This document shows positions 41,776 through 51,146 of a stretch of 64,000 bases of DNA, piece after piece. A model generated the notes under the pieces. It had not been told where the DNA came from. It searched no databases and worked only from the letters and a program-made list of their open reading frames with translations. Numbering within the stretch: the stretch's first letter is position 1; the number at the start of each line of letters is the position of its first letter. The stretch spans positions 1 through 64,000 of the forward strand of contig NZ_JANAVF010000019.1 of NCBI RefSeq assembly GCF_024213195.1, given 5' to 3'. A program made the translations under genes and the position numbers. This DNA comes from Streptomyces sp. TBY4. Lineage in GTDB: Bacteria > Actinomycetota > Actinomycetes > Streptomycetales > Streptomycetaceae.

Positions 41776-42015
41776 CGCGGAGATGTTCACCCAGGTCACC
41801 TGGGCTGTCCAGTTCTTTTCGGCGCACCCATTCGATGATCCGGACGGGTGCGTAGGAAGAGGTGCAGCCAGGGGATGTCGGGGTGCGGGAACGGGTCGGC
41901 CGTAGATCGTTTCGACGGAGATCACGGGAAGTCTTCCCGCGCGGGGGGCGCTCTGCGTAGCCTGAGCCACCACCGGAGAGAGCTGCGCTTCACGACTCGT
42001 CAGGAGACGGTCCCG

Positions 42016-42648
42016 ATGCCTGAGGTCCCCCACTCGGCCGCGTCACCCAGTACTGCCGACGTCGGCTACACCGAGCGGCTAGCCCGCCTGGAACAGTCCG
42101 GTATCAAGCGGCTGCTCCCGACGCAGGCGCCGTACCGGTGGAACCTGCAGCGGCTCAACCTGGGGCGGGTCCTGGACATCGGTTGCGGCCTGGGGCGGAA
42201 CCTCCTGAACTGCGGCCCCAACAGCGTCGGGGTCGACCACAACCCGCACTCCGTCGAGACCTGCCGCCAGCGCGGACTGACCGCCTACACCCCCGAGCAA
42301 CTCGACGCCGCCGCCGACTGCGGCCCGGGCTCCTTCGACAGCATGCTCGTCGCCCACGTGCTGGAGCACGTGGACGAGGAGACCGCCACCGCTCTCCTGG
42401 AGCAGTACCTCCCGCTGGTGAAGCCGGGAGGCAACGTCGTCATGATCACCCCGCAGGAGATCGGCTTCCGCTCCGACGCCACCCACATCCGCTGGGTCGG
42501 CTTCGAGGAGCAGCGCGCTCACGCGGCGAAGATCGGACTGGACGTCCGGCGCACGTACTCCTTCCCCTTCCCCCGCGCCATGGGCAAGGTCTTCCCGTAC
42601 AACGAGTTCGTTCTCGTGGCCAAGGTCCCCCCGACCCCGAACCACTGA
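42016..42648 (+). CDS. Class I SAM-dependent methyltransferase in inverted-repeat element
   Basis: This 210-aa protein has the SAM motif RVLDIGCGLGRNLLNC, the acidic loop GVDHNPHSVETC, and AHVLEHVDEETATALLEQYL followed by PGGNVVMITPQEIGF. It is a methyltransf_11/23-type enzyme and the substrate is unknown. The ATG at 42016 follows AGGAG by 9 bases. It ends 12 bp before the right arm of the repeat, so the two arms tightly frame the GNAT/methyltransferase pair as one unit. Confidence 0.85.
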   Translation: MPEVPHSAASPSTADVGYTERLARLEQSGIKRLLPTQAPYRWNLQRLNLGRVLDIGCGLGRNLLNCGPNSVGVDHNPHSVETCRQRGLTAYTPEQLDAAADCGPGSFDSMLVAHVLEHVDEETATALLEQYLPLVKPGGNVVMITPQEIGFRSDATHIRWVGFEEQRAHAAKIGLDVRRTYSFPFPRAMGKVFPYNEFVLVAKVPPTPNH

Positions 42649-42660
42649 CCCGGCCGTCCC

Positions 42661-43159
42661 TCCTCCCGCGCCTCGTTCCAGATCGGCCACGGCCGGTCCG
42701 CGGTCGCTGAGCCGAGTGGGAGTGTGTAGCGATCTGTCGCGCCCACTGACCCTGAGGACGGTCTCGTCCCCCTCTCGCTCCAGCTGGCGGTCAGCGGTCA
42801 AAGGTCACGGAGGGGGTGTCCAAGCCCCCCGGCCCTGGATGCTGTGCTCGCCCCGCGCGTCCGTACCGGCTGAGGTCACTGTCCTGCCGGGGCGGTGTGT
42901 GGATGACCCCCAACCAGAGGGGGCTGCGCACCTGCGACAAGGCCGCTCCTCCCCACTCCTCCCTCCAGGCCGTTCCCCGGGGGGATCCCGGAAGTCTTGT
43001 GGCGTTTCGGGGTGGGTCGGTCGGTCAAGGGTGGCCGAAGGCCATCGCGTAGCGACGCGACCGCAGGGAGCGCCCTTGAGGGACCGGCCCACCCCGAAAG
43101 GACACTGGACTGCCGGGACGCCCCCCGGAACCTCACGCAGCCAAGGACCAGCCCGCAGC
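42661..43159 (-). repeat. Right arm of 499-bp inverted repeat
   Basis: This is the inverted copy of 40703-41201, the same length, with scattered substitutions only. Its outer end lies 10 bp before the stop of the ABC permease gene at 43170, so it abuts that operon. Confidence 0.88.
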
Positions 43160-43169
43160 TCCAGCTGCC

Positions 43170-44402
43170 TTACCCCGCCTGCAACGCCAGCGTCGGCGAC
43201 AGCCTGGCCGCGCGGACCGCCGGGTAGAGTCCGGCCACCGTGCCGATGGCCAGGGTGGACGCGAAGCCGCCCGTGATGGCCCAGAGGGGGACCACCCAGG
43301 GGAGGTCGCCGGCTCGGGCGTACACCGCCGTGGCGGCGCAGCCGAGCGCGATGCCCGCCAGGCCGCCCAGCCCCGACAGGAGCAGGGACTCCGTGACGAA
43401 CTGGATGCGGATCTGGCCCTTGGTGGCGCCCAGGGAGCGGCGCAGGCCGATCTCGTGGCGGCGTTCCAGGACCGAGATGATCATGGTGTTGGCCACCCCG
43501 ACACCGCCCACCAGCAGGGCGATGCCGCCCAGGCCGAGGAGGAGGGTGCTGAAGGCGCCCTCGGTGGCGGCCTTCGCCTGCAGGGCCGCCGACGGGTCCG
43601 TGACCGAGACCGTGCTCGGGCTCTCGGGGTTGGCCGTCTTGGCGATGAGGTTCCTGACCTGCTGGACGCGGTCGTCTGCGGAGCGCTCGTAGACGGACGT
43701 GGGGTGGCCGTCGAAGCCCAGGAGGCTCTGGGCGGCGTCCCAGCCGATGAGTGCCGCGCGTTCGATCTCCGGGGCGAGGGGGATGGGCTCCAGGATGCCG
43801 ATGACGGTGAAGTACTGCCCGCCGATGAAGACCTGTCCGCCCGGCCCCGTGATGCCCAGACGCTCGGCGGTGACGTGTCCGAGCACCACGGACGGGTAGC
43901 GGCCGGTCGCGTCGTTGAGCCAGCTGCCGCTGTGCATCCGGGCGCGGAGCGTCGTCAGGAGGTCGTCCTTCGCCGCCTTCAGGGCGATGCCGTTCGTCTC
44001 CGCCTCGGGGATGTTCTCGCTGCGGCGCACGGACTCCTTCACATCACCCGTCGTGCCGACCGATTCGACCCCGTCGATCCGGGCGATCATGCCGGGGGCG
44101 TCCTTGGGGAGCGTGGTGTCCTGGCCCGAGACCATCGACTGGCCGGGCGTCGCGACCAGCATGTTCGTGCCGAGCTTGTCGAGTTCCTGGAGCAGTTTGG
44201 CCTGGCTCGACGAGGAGATGCCGACGACCGCGATCATCGTCGCGATGCCGATCGCGATCCCGAGTGCGGACAGGAACACGCGCATGGGCCGCGAGCGCAG
44301 CCCCGCCGATCCCACGTGGAACACGTCCCGGGGGCCGAGCCGCGGCGGTGACAGCTTGCGCGTCTTCTTGCCGGCCGCGCGGGGCTTCGTACGGGCACCC
44401 AT
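43170..44402 (-). CDS. ABC transporter permease, MacB/FtsX type
   Basis: This 410-aa protein has one N-terminal membrane helix (VFLSALGIAIGIATMIAVVG), a large extracytoplasmic MacB-like domain, and three C-terminal helices with ISVLERRHEIGLRRSLGATK, the coupling motif of the FtsX family. With the ATPase and the adaptor it forms an efflux or lipoprotein-type exporter. The ATG at 44402 overlaps the ATPase stop by one base (TAATG). It is the last gene of the four-gene operon. Confidence 0.9.
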   Translation of the reverse strand: MGARTKPRAAGKKTRKLSPPRLGPRDVFHVGSAGLRSRPMRVFLSALGIAIGIATMIAVVGISSSSQAKLLQELDKLGTNMLVATPGQSMVSGQDTTLPKDAPGMIARIDGVESVGTTGDVKESVRRSENIPEAETNGIALKAAKDDLLTTLRARMHSGSWLNDATGRYPSVVLGHVTAERLGITGPGGQVFIGGQYFTVIGILEPIPLAPEIERAALIGWDAAQSLLGFDGHPTSVYERSADDRVQQVRNLIAKTANPESPSTVSVTDPSAALQAKAATEGAFSTLLLGLGGIALLVGGVGVANTMIISVLERRHEIGLRRSLGATKGQIRIQFVTESLLLSGLGGLAGIALGCAATAVYARAGDLPWVVPLWAITGGFASTLAIGTVAGLYPAVRAARLSPTLALQAG

Positions 44403-45142
44403 TACGCACCCACCCCCGGCGCGTCCGCGTTCCAGGCGTCCGCGTTCCGCGCGCCCGCGTTCCACACGTCCGCCACGATCTCGCCGTCGCGGATGCGGAC
44501 CTGCCGGGGCAGGCTCGATGCGATCTCGTTGTCGTGGGTGATCACGGCGATGGTGGCCCCGTCCTGGTTGAGCTCGTGCAGCAGTTCCATCACCGACTCG
44601 CCGGACGCCGTGTCGAGGGCGCCCGTCGGCTCGTCGGCGAGCAGCAGGTCCGGTTCGCCCGCCACCGCGCGGGCGATCGCCACGCGCTGCTTCTGCCCGC
44701 CGGACAGCTCGTGGGGCCGGTGGTCCATGCGGTCGCCGAGGCCGACGCGCTCCAGGGCGCGTTCCGCCCGGCGGCCGCGTTCGGCGCGGGAGAGGCCGGA
44801 GTACAACAGCCCCTCCGCGACGTTGGCGCGGGCGCTGATGCCGGGGACCAGGTGGAAGGACTGGAAGACGAAGCCGACGTGGCGGGAGCGCAGGGCGGAC
44901 AGGGAGCGGTCGGAGAGGGTCGCGATGTCGTACCCGGCGATGGCGACGCGGCCGGCCGTCGGCCGGTCCAACGTCCCCACGATGTGCAGGAGCGTGGACT
45001 TCCCCGAGCCCGACGGGCCGACGATGGCGAGGAGCTCGCCGCTCAGGACGGTGAGGTCGACTCCGCGCAGGGCCGCGACCCCGCCGGGGTACTCCTTGGT
45101 GACTCCGGTCAGTTCGACGACCGCGTGGGCGTGTTTGTTCAT
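44402..45142 (-). CDS. ABC transporter ATP-binding protein, MacB/LolD type
   Basis: This 246-aa ATPase has Walker A GPSGSGKST, signature LSGGQKQRVAIARA, Walker B LLLADEPTGALDT and the H-loop ITHD. It is typical of the MacB/LolD subfamily, which drives mechanotransmission rather than ordinary transport. The C-terminus carries a short NADAWNADA repeat. It overlaps both neighbours (ATGA with the adaptor stop, TAATG with the permease). Confidence 0.92.
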   Translation of the reverse strand: MNKHAHAVVELTGVTKEYPGGVAALRGVDLTVLSGELLAIVGPSGSGKSTLLHIVGTLDRPTAGRVAIAGYDIATLSDRSLSALRSRHVGFVFQSFHLVPGISARANVAEGLLYSGLSRAERGRRAERALERVGLGDRMDHRPHELSGGQKQRVAIARAVAGEPDLLLADEPTGALDTASGESVMELLHELNQDGATIAVITHDNEIASSLPRQVRIRDGEIVADVWNAGARNADAWNADAPGVGA

Positions 45143-46320
45143 GACTTGGGGACTCCCACGAGCATGCCCTCCTTGAGGGTGTCCCCCTTCACCTCCACCC
45201 GCCCCTGGCCGAACATGCCGAGCTCGACCTTGACCTCGCGGACCTTGCCGTTCTCGACGACCTGGACTCCGAAGCCGCCCTCGGCGAGGGCGAGGAGGGA
45301 GTTGACCGGTACGGAGAGCACCCCCGTGCGGACCTCGCCCGTCAGGCTCACCGAGACCGGGGACTGGTCGGGGCCGGTGGCCTCGGAGGGCTTGTCGAGG
45401 GTGATCTCCACGTCGACCTTCGGCTTCTTGTCGCCGCCGCCCCCGCCGCCCCCGCCTCCCGAGGACGGGTCGTCGCCGTTGGCGGTGGCTCCGACGGTGC
45501 TGACCTTCCCGCTGGCGGTGCCTCCGCCGGGGAGGTTCACCACCACGGCGTCGCCGGTCTTGACCTTGCCCGCCTTGGCCACGTCGAGCTGCAGGCGGAC
45601 CATCCGCTCGGTGCCGGTCAGGGTGAGGACAGGCTTGCCGGCGGCGGCCTCGTCGCCGACCGCCATGTCGTTCTTCTGGATCCGCTGGGGTCCGGAGGCG
45701 AAGGCGATGTCGGCCTTGCCGACCTCGCCGGTCTCCTTCACCTTGTGGGACTTCTGCCAGCGCTTGACGGCGGTGGCCGTGCCGTCGGTGAAGGTTCCGT
45801 CGGAGGTGTCCAGGCCGGTGCCGAAGCCGAGGGCCTGGAGGTTCTGCTTGAGCTGCTTGACGTCCTCGCCCTTGTCACCGGACTTCAGGGACCGGTACAT
45901 GGGGGTGGAGCCGTACATCAGGCGCACCGGCTTGCCGTTGACCTCGTAGAGCTTGCCGTCGCGCTCCACGGAGGAGCCGCTCGGCGCGACCCAGGTGAGG
46001 GTCGCGGAGCCGGAGCCCGCCCCGGACCCCTGCCCGGAGCCCGCTCCCGCTCCACCGGCGCCTCCCGTGCCCCCGCCCCCCTCCGCACCCACCGCGTTGA
46101 GCTTCCGCTCCTTCGCGAAGCCGAGCGTCCCGTCGACCTTGAACCCGGAGCTCAGGTCGCCGCGCTTGACCGGTGAGGTGGCTCCGGGGAGCCCGTCCGC
46201 GCGGTCCTGCTTCGCGCCGCCGCCGTCCGTTCCCGGCTGGGCCACGACCGCGTACCCGCCGCCGGTGACGGCGAGTACGACGACCAGCGACCCCAGGACC
46301 CATTTCCCGCGCTTGCTCAC
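45139..46320 (-). CDS. Efflux adaptor with peptidoglycan-binding domain
   Basis: This 393-aa membrane-fusion-type protein has an N-terminal anchor (WVLGSLVVVLAVTGGGYAVV) and a Gly/Ser-rich segment. A PG_binding_1 domain follows (LKSGDKGEDVKQLKQNLQAL, then FTDGTATAVKRWQKSH), and a HlyD-like beta-barrel part (VRLQLDVAKAGKVKTGDAVV to GVLSVPVNSLLAL). It couples the ABC permease to the cell wall side. The GTG at 46320 overlaps the lipoprotein stop (GTGA). Confidence 0.86.
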   Translation of the reverse strand: MSKRGKWVLGSLVVVLAVTGGGYAVVAQPGTDGGGAKQDRADGLPGATSPVKRGDLSSGFKVDGTLGFAKERKLNAVGAEGGGGTGGAGGAGAGSGQGSGAGSGSATLTWVAPSGSSVERDGKLYEVNGKPVRLMYGSTPMYRSLKSGDKGEDVKQLKQNLQALGFGTGLDTSDGTFTDGTATAVKRWQKSHKVKETGEVGKADIAFASGPQRIQKNDMAVGDEAAAGKPVLTLTGTERMVRLQLDVAKAGKVKTGDAVVVNLPGGGTASGKVSTVGATANGDDPSSGGGGGGGGGDKKPKVDVEITLDKPSEATGPDQSPVSVSLTGEVRTGVLSVPVNSLLALAEGGFGVQVVENGKVREVKVELGMFGQGRVEVKGDTLKEGMLVGVPKS

Positions 46321-46826
46321 TTGTCGGCGCCGCACTTGTTGAGCTGGTCCATGAACTTGTCCTTGTCGACGCCGTCGGGGATCGAGAACCCGCTCCGTGC
46401 GTTCCCGTTGAACTCCGGGTCCGGCATGTCGAAGCCGTTGTCCCGCATGCACTTGGCCTGCTTGAGGGCCTTGTCCTTCTCGGCCTGCGGTATTTCGCCG
46501 CCGCCGCCGGGGGCCGACATCCCGCACTTCTCCATGGCCTTCTTCAGTGCCTCCTGGTCCGCGCCCGCGCCCAGCGTCATGCCGCGCGGGTCCTCGCCGG
46601 GCTTCGGGTCGGGGGCGTCCACACCGTTGTCGCGCAGGCACTTGCGCAGCTTGAGGGCGTTGTCGGCGTCCGTGCCGCCGCCCGAGCCGCCCGAGCTGGA
46701 TCCGCCGGACTGGGAGGAGCCGTCCTCCTTCTTGTCCGAGCCGCCGACGCCGCCCGTGCACGCGGTGACGAAGAGGGTGAGGCCGGTGAGGAGCGCGGCC
46801 GTGGTCATGGTCGTGGATCGCTTCAT
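46317..46826 (-). CDS. Lipoprotein with duplicated Cys motif
   Basis: This 169-aa lipoprotein (lipobox FVTAC) has a Gly/Ser spacer and two similar modules, KCLRDNGVDAPDP and KCMRDNGFDMPDP, each followed by a second Cys (MEKCGM, LNKCGA). The paired cysteines suggest disulfides or metal binding outside the cell. Such proteins commonly open MacB-type operons next to two-component systems in Streptomyces, but their role is unknown. It is the first gene of the efflux operon and divergent from the response regulator. Confidence 0.8.
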   Translation of the reverse strand: MKRSTTMTTAALLTGLTLFVTACTGGVGGSDKKEDGSSQSGGSSSGGSGGGTDADNALKLRKCLRDNGVDAPDPKPGEDPRGMTLGAGADQEALKKAMEKCGMSAPGGGGEIPQAEKDKALKQAKCMRDNGFDMPDPEFNGNARSGFSIPDGVDKDKFMDQLNKCGADK

Positions 46827-46916
46827 GGGCCCGAGCCTGGGCGAACAGCGGGTTTCGCTTCTCTAACGGCTCGTGCTTACAACGGCGAAATGCCCCGCTC
46901 CGGTAAAGAGGACGCC

Positions 46917-47578
<662 letters not shown>

Positions 47579-47582
<4 letters not shown>

Positions 47583-48865
47583 GAGCAGTGCTCCAATCCG
47601 AGCGCGCCCGTCTCACCGCCCTCTACGGCTCCCTGCTGCTCCTCGCGGGCGGCGGCCTGGTCGCCCTGGTCAACATCCTGCTCCGCAACGGCCTCTACAG
47701 CCGCATCAGCGGGGCCGTCACCACCGTCGTACCGGCCGTCAGGGGCACTCCGCCCCCCGCGGTCCCGGGCGATCGGGTCCCCGTACCCGCCGAGACCTTC
47801 GATCCCGGCACCGGAGCCACCCCCGTTCCCGGAGTCACCCCGAGCCCCGGCCCCACCCCCAACCCCGAGCAGATCGCCCAGTGGCAGGCCACCCGCAACC
47901 TCTCCACCGCCGTCGAGCAGGCCACCCTCCACGAACTGCTGGTCGTCTCCCTCGTCTCCCTCGTCGTCTTCTCCGTCCTGTCCATCTGGCTGGCCTGGTG
48001 GATGGCCGGCCGGGTCCTGCGCCCCGTCGGGGTGATCACCGAGACGGCCCGGCGGCTGTCCGGCGCCAACCTCCACGAGCGGATCGGGCTGCGGGCCCCG
48101 CCCGGCGAACTCAAGCGGCTGGCCGACACCTTCGACGGGATGCTCGACCGGATGGAGGAGCTGGTCGGCGCGCAGCGCCGGTTCGCCGCGAACGCCGCCC
48201 ACGAGCTGCGCACCCCCCTCGCCGTCCAGCGGGCGGCCGCCGAGATCGGGCTGGCGGGGGATCCGGCGCCGGAGAAGGTGGCCCGGATCCGGTCGAAGCT
48301 CATCGAGGTCGCGGACTCCAGTCAGCACCTCGTCGAGTCGCTGCTCCTGCTCGCCGTCTCGGAGGAAGGCCTGGAGGCGACGGAGCCGGTGGACCTGGCG
48401 GCTCTCGCGGAGGCGGAGCTCGCGGCGGCCGGGGCGACGGCCCCTCAGGAGCTGGTGGTCGTACGGGACCTCGCGCCGATGACCGTCGCGGGCGACCGGA
48501 CCCTCCTCGGGCACCTCGTGCGGAACCTGCTGGCCAATGGCGTACGTCACAACCGCGCGGGCGGCCGCCTGGAGGTGAGCACCTCCCGGGAGGGGGTGCT
48601 GACGGTCTCCAACACCGGTCCGGTGATCGACCCGCAGGACGTGCCGCGGCTGCTGGAGCCCTTCCGGCGGAGGGCGGAGCGGCAGCACACGGCGGGCGAG
48701 GGCGCCGGGTTGGGGCTCTCGATCGTCGCGTCGATCGCACGGGCGCACGGAGCGGAGCTGACGGCGCGGGCCAACCCGGCGCCGGGCGGCGGGCTGATGG
48801 TCCGGGTCTGGTTCCCGGAGGGGGAGCCGGCCGGGCCACCCGTCCGGGAAACGCCCGGCGCTTGA
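47579..48865 (+). CDS. Sensor histidine kinase
   Basis: This 428-aa membrane kinase has two helices (YGSLLLLAGGGLVALVNILL and LVVSLVSLVVFSVLSIWLAW) flanking a Pro-rich extracellular loop of about 85 residues. A HAMP domain follows (GRVLRPVGVITETARRLSGA), then the H-box AANAAHELRTPLAVQ, the N-box LVRNLLANGVRHN and the G-box GAGLGLSIVASIARAHG. It is cognate to the overlapping response regulator. The small unstructured sensor loop suggests a redox, membrane or drug signal rather than a large ligand. Confidence 0.91.
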
Positions 48866-48907
48866 CCGGTCAACCAAAATGAAGATCGGCTGTGTACGGT
48901 CGGGTCA

Positions 48908-49819
48908 ATGAGCAAGCACGCCCGAGCCGGCTCCCGCACCCGCCGTCCGTCCCGCACGCCCGGCGATTCCGCCGTGCCCGGTACGTCCCGCCCGACCCGG
49001 CGCTCCCGCGCCGGCGGTGCCCGGCGGGCCGGCCGCGCCGACCGTTCTGGTCGCGGATTCCGGGGCTCCCGCCCGGTGGCCTTCGCGGCCGCCCTGGGCC
49101 TGCTCGGCTTCGGCGCCGCCTGGGCGTACGTGGCCCACGAGCCGCCGGCCAACGCCGCCGCCGGTGCGGCCGTGGCCGACGCCCGCCCGCCGGCCGGGCA
49201 GCGGGCCGCGCGGGCGGCCGAGCGGGACCCGCTCCAGGGCCTGCCCGAGGTCAGCGAGCAGACCCGGGCGAAGATCCCCGCGGACTCCCGCCAGCTCATC
49301 CTGGTCACCGGCAAGGCCAAGGACTCCTCGGAGTCCACCGCGGCCCTGTACACCCGCCCGGCGGCCGGCGCCGACTGGGTGAAGAGCGCCGGCTGGCCCG
49401 CGCGCAACGGGGCCAAGGGCTGGTCCACGGAGCGCAAGTACGGGGACCTGACCTCCCCCGAGGGCGTGTTCGCGCTCACCGACGCGGGCGGGCTGCTGGC
49501 GAAGCCGCCGGGCACGAAGTTCCCGTACGACCAGGACAGCGCCTTCGTGGCGACGGGCCGCGGGGTCAACGGGGAGTCGCTGCGCGGCTCCTTCGACTAC
49601 GTCGTCGCCATCGACTTCAACCGCAGGGCGGGGGTGAGTCCGCTCGACCCGACGAAGCCCGAGGGCGAGGAGAAGGGCGGCAACATCTGGCTCCACGTCG
49701 ACCACGACGGCCCCTCGCAGGGCTGCGTGGGCATCCCGAAGGCCGCGATGCAGAAGGTCCTGGAGACCCTCGACCCGGCGGCCAAGCCGGTCATCGTGAT
49801 GGGCCCGCAGGGCTTCTGA
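48908..49819 (+). CDS. L,D-transpeptidase (YkuD family)
   Basis: This 303-aa protein has an Arg-rich cytoplasmic head, one membrane segment near residue 60 (VAFAAALGLLGFGAAWAYVA) and an extracytoplasmic YkuD catalytic domain. The catalytic motif reads HVDHDGPSQGCVGIP (HX nSxGC with Cys nucleophile). It could form 3-3 peptidoglycan cross-links or attach proteins. Its 3' end overlaps the convergent membrane-protein gene by 29 bp. Confidence 0.85.
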   Translation: MSKHARAGSRTRRPSRTPGDSAVPGTSRPTRRSRAGGARRAGRADRSGRGFRGSRPVAFAAALGLLGFGAAWAYVAHEPPANAAAGAAVADARPPAGQRAARAAERDPLQGLPEVSEQTRAKIPADSRQLILVTGKAKDSSESTAALYTRPAAGADWVKSAGWPARNGAKGWSTERKYGDLTSPEGVFALTDAGGLLAKPPGTKFPYDQDSAFVATGRGVNGESLRGSFDYVVAIDFNRRAGVSPLDPTKPEGEEKGGNIWLHVDHDGPSQGCVGIPKAAMQKVLETLDPAAKPVIVMGPQGF

Positions 49820-50468
49820 GCGGGGCCGCGCCCGCGCCGTCCGCCGTTCCGCCCGCCTTACCGCCCGCCGGGTTCCGGGCCAGCAGTGCGATGTACGCGA
49901 GGTCGAAGACGGCGCAGAGCAGTCCCAGGCCGAGGATGAACGGGTTGTCCTCGATGACGCCGAAGAGGAAGGTCGGCGCGAGCGTGCCGAGCCATTTGGC
50001 GACCGCGATGACGAGGGACTGTCCGAGCGGGCCGCGCCGGCTCGCGTAGAGGGCGATGAACAGCCCGGACATCAGCAGGTTCTGCAGGAACGCCGAGTAG
50101 CGGCTCGCGTCGTGCGCGCCGAAGTGGGCGAGGAAGAGCCACTGCACGGCGAAGGCGCTCACGAAGAGCAGCACGCTCCAGAAGGCGAACATCGGCCGGG
50201 TCACGAAGCCGGGCAACTCGGCCCGCCCGTACCGCAGATACGTGTACACGATGACGATGTCGGCGAGGGCCCACACCACGTTGACGATGCCCTGGGCGGA
50301 GACCCCGACGGTGAACTCGCGTACGGCGTAGGTCGATTCCCACGCGAAGTTCAGCGCGAGCGCCGCGACCGGCATCGCGTACGTCCGGTCCCGCAGCCCC
50401 ACCCGGATCGCCTCGACGTACACGACGGTCCATGCCACCCCGCTGACCAGGGTCAGAAACAGATCCAC
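49791..50468 (-). CDS. Seven-helix membrane protein, Pyr4/DmtA1-like terpene cyclase fold
   Basis: This 225-aa protein has seven predicted membrane helices and a short Gly/Ala tail. The motif ALNFAWESTYAVREF, with Glu after Trp in helix 2, and ALADIVIVYTYLRYG further on resemble the conserved acidic residues of the transmembrane terpene cyclase family (fungal Pyr4, streptomycete DmtA1). Many bacterial members have no known function. No prenyltransferase or terpene gene is adjacent, so a cyclase role is only suggested. The start is GTG with GGAGGGG upstream. Confidence 0.68.
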   Translation of the reverse strand: MDLFLTLVSGVAWTVVYVEAIRVGLRDRTYAMPVAALALNFAWESTYAVREFTVGVSAQGIVNVVWALADIVIVYTYLRYGRAELPGFVTRPMFAFWSVLLFVSAFAVQWLFLAHFGAHDASRYSAFLQNLLMSGLFIALYASRRGPLGQSLVIAVAKWLGTLAPTFLFGVIEDNPFILGLGLLCAVFDLAYIALLARNPAGGKAGGTADGAGAAPLRSPAGPSR

Positions 50469-50531
50469 GCCGTCCCCCTCCGCTCGTGCGCCAGGGATGG
50501 AGGGTAGCGCCGGTGGGGCCCGGCCGGGTCC

Positions 50532-50945
50532 TCACTCGCGGGTGACGTCGATGGGGGCGTCCTCGCCGCAGCCTTCCCAGACGCTCGGCGTGCCGTTGGT
50601 GATGACGAGGCCGTAGGAGGTGACCACGTCGCAGCCGTTGTTCATCCACTGGGCGGCGAGGACCGTCCAGAGCACGAGGGCGCCCACGGTGATGTAGTAC
50701 TTCGCGTCGCGCGGCGACGGCCCCCGCCCGCCCGCGTTCTTCGGGGGCGGCGGACCTTGCCGCGGCGGTGGAACGTACGGCGGGCCCCCCTCGGGCCGCC
50801 ACCCCGGTGGAGGGCCCTGCGGCGGCGGCGCGGCCGGCACGTGCGGCGGCGCGGCCGGCGGCGCGGGCGGGTGTGCAGGGGGGTGCGGCGGCCGCTCCGG
50901 CGGCGGGCCTTCGGGTCCCCGGGCATCGCCTTCGCTGTGTGACAT
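50532..50945 (-). CDS. Proline-rich small membrane protein
   Basis: This 137-aa protein has about 80 Pro/Gly-rich residues at the N-terminus, one membrane helix (YYITVGALVLWTVLAAQWM) and a short extracytoplasmic tail with two Cys (NNGCDVVTSYGL, WEGCGED). The function is unknown. A GATAAT hexamer lies just before the start, so the mRNA is likely leaderless; a GTG two codons upstream is an alternative. Confidence 0.6.
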   Translation of the reverse strand: MSHSEGDARGPEGPPPERPPHPPAHPPAPPAAPPHVPAAPPPQGPPPGWRPEGGPPYVPPPRQGPPPPKNAGGRGPSPRDAKYYITVGALVLWTVLAAQWMNNGCDVVTSYGLVITNGTPSVWEGCGEDAPIDVTRE

Positions 50946-51068
50946 GCACACGATTATCCGACGAAGGCCCGGGCGATGCGCCGTCTTCGCCGATCCGTGA
51001 TGCGCGGACCGCCGGATCCCACCGGCCCCGAATCCGCTCCCGTGCGCGGCATTCCGCCCACCCCTTGC

Positions 51069-51083
51069 CTGACGACCCGTCAG
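51069..51083. promoter_or_regulatory. Putative TetR-type operator, site 9
   Basis: The site reads CTGACGACCCGTCAG, a perfect match. It lies 64 bp before the luciferase-like oxidoreductase ATG. Confidence 0.78.
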
Positions 51084-51146
51084 CTACGACGATGGCCCCG
51101 CACCGGTATGACGAATCGGCAGTCGAGGACGAGGCGGGTACGGCCC

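Noticed and set aside
42805..43092. A 95-codon open frame in the right arm with a similar frame in the left arm
   Set aside because: Frames are open because of GC bias; no ribosome site, and the sequence is Arg/Pro/Gly-rich without a fold.
40703..43159. Insertion sequence
   Set aside because: No transposase, and the 499-bp arms are far longer than IS terminal repeats; described as an inverted-repeat element instead.
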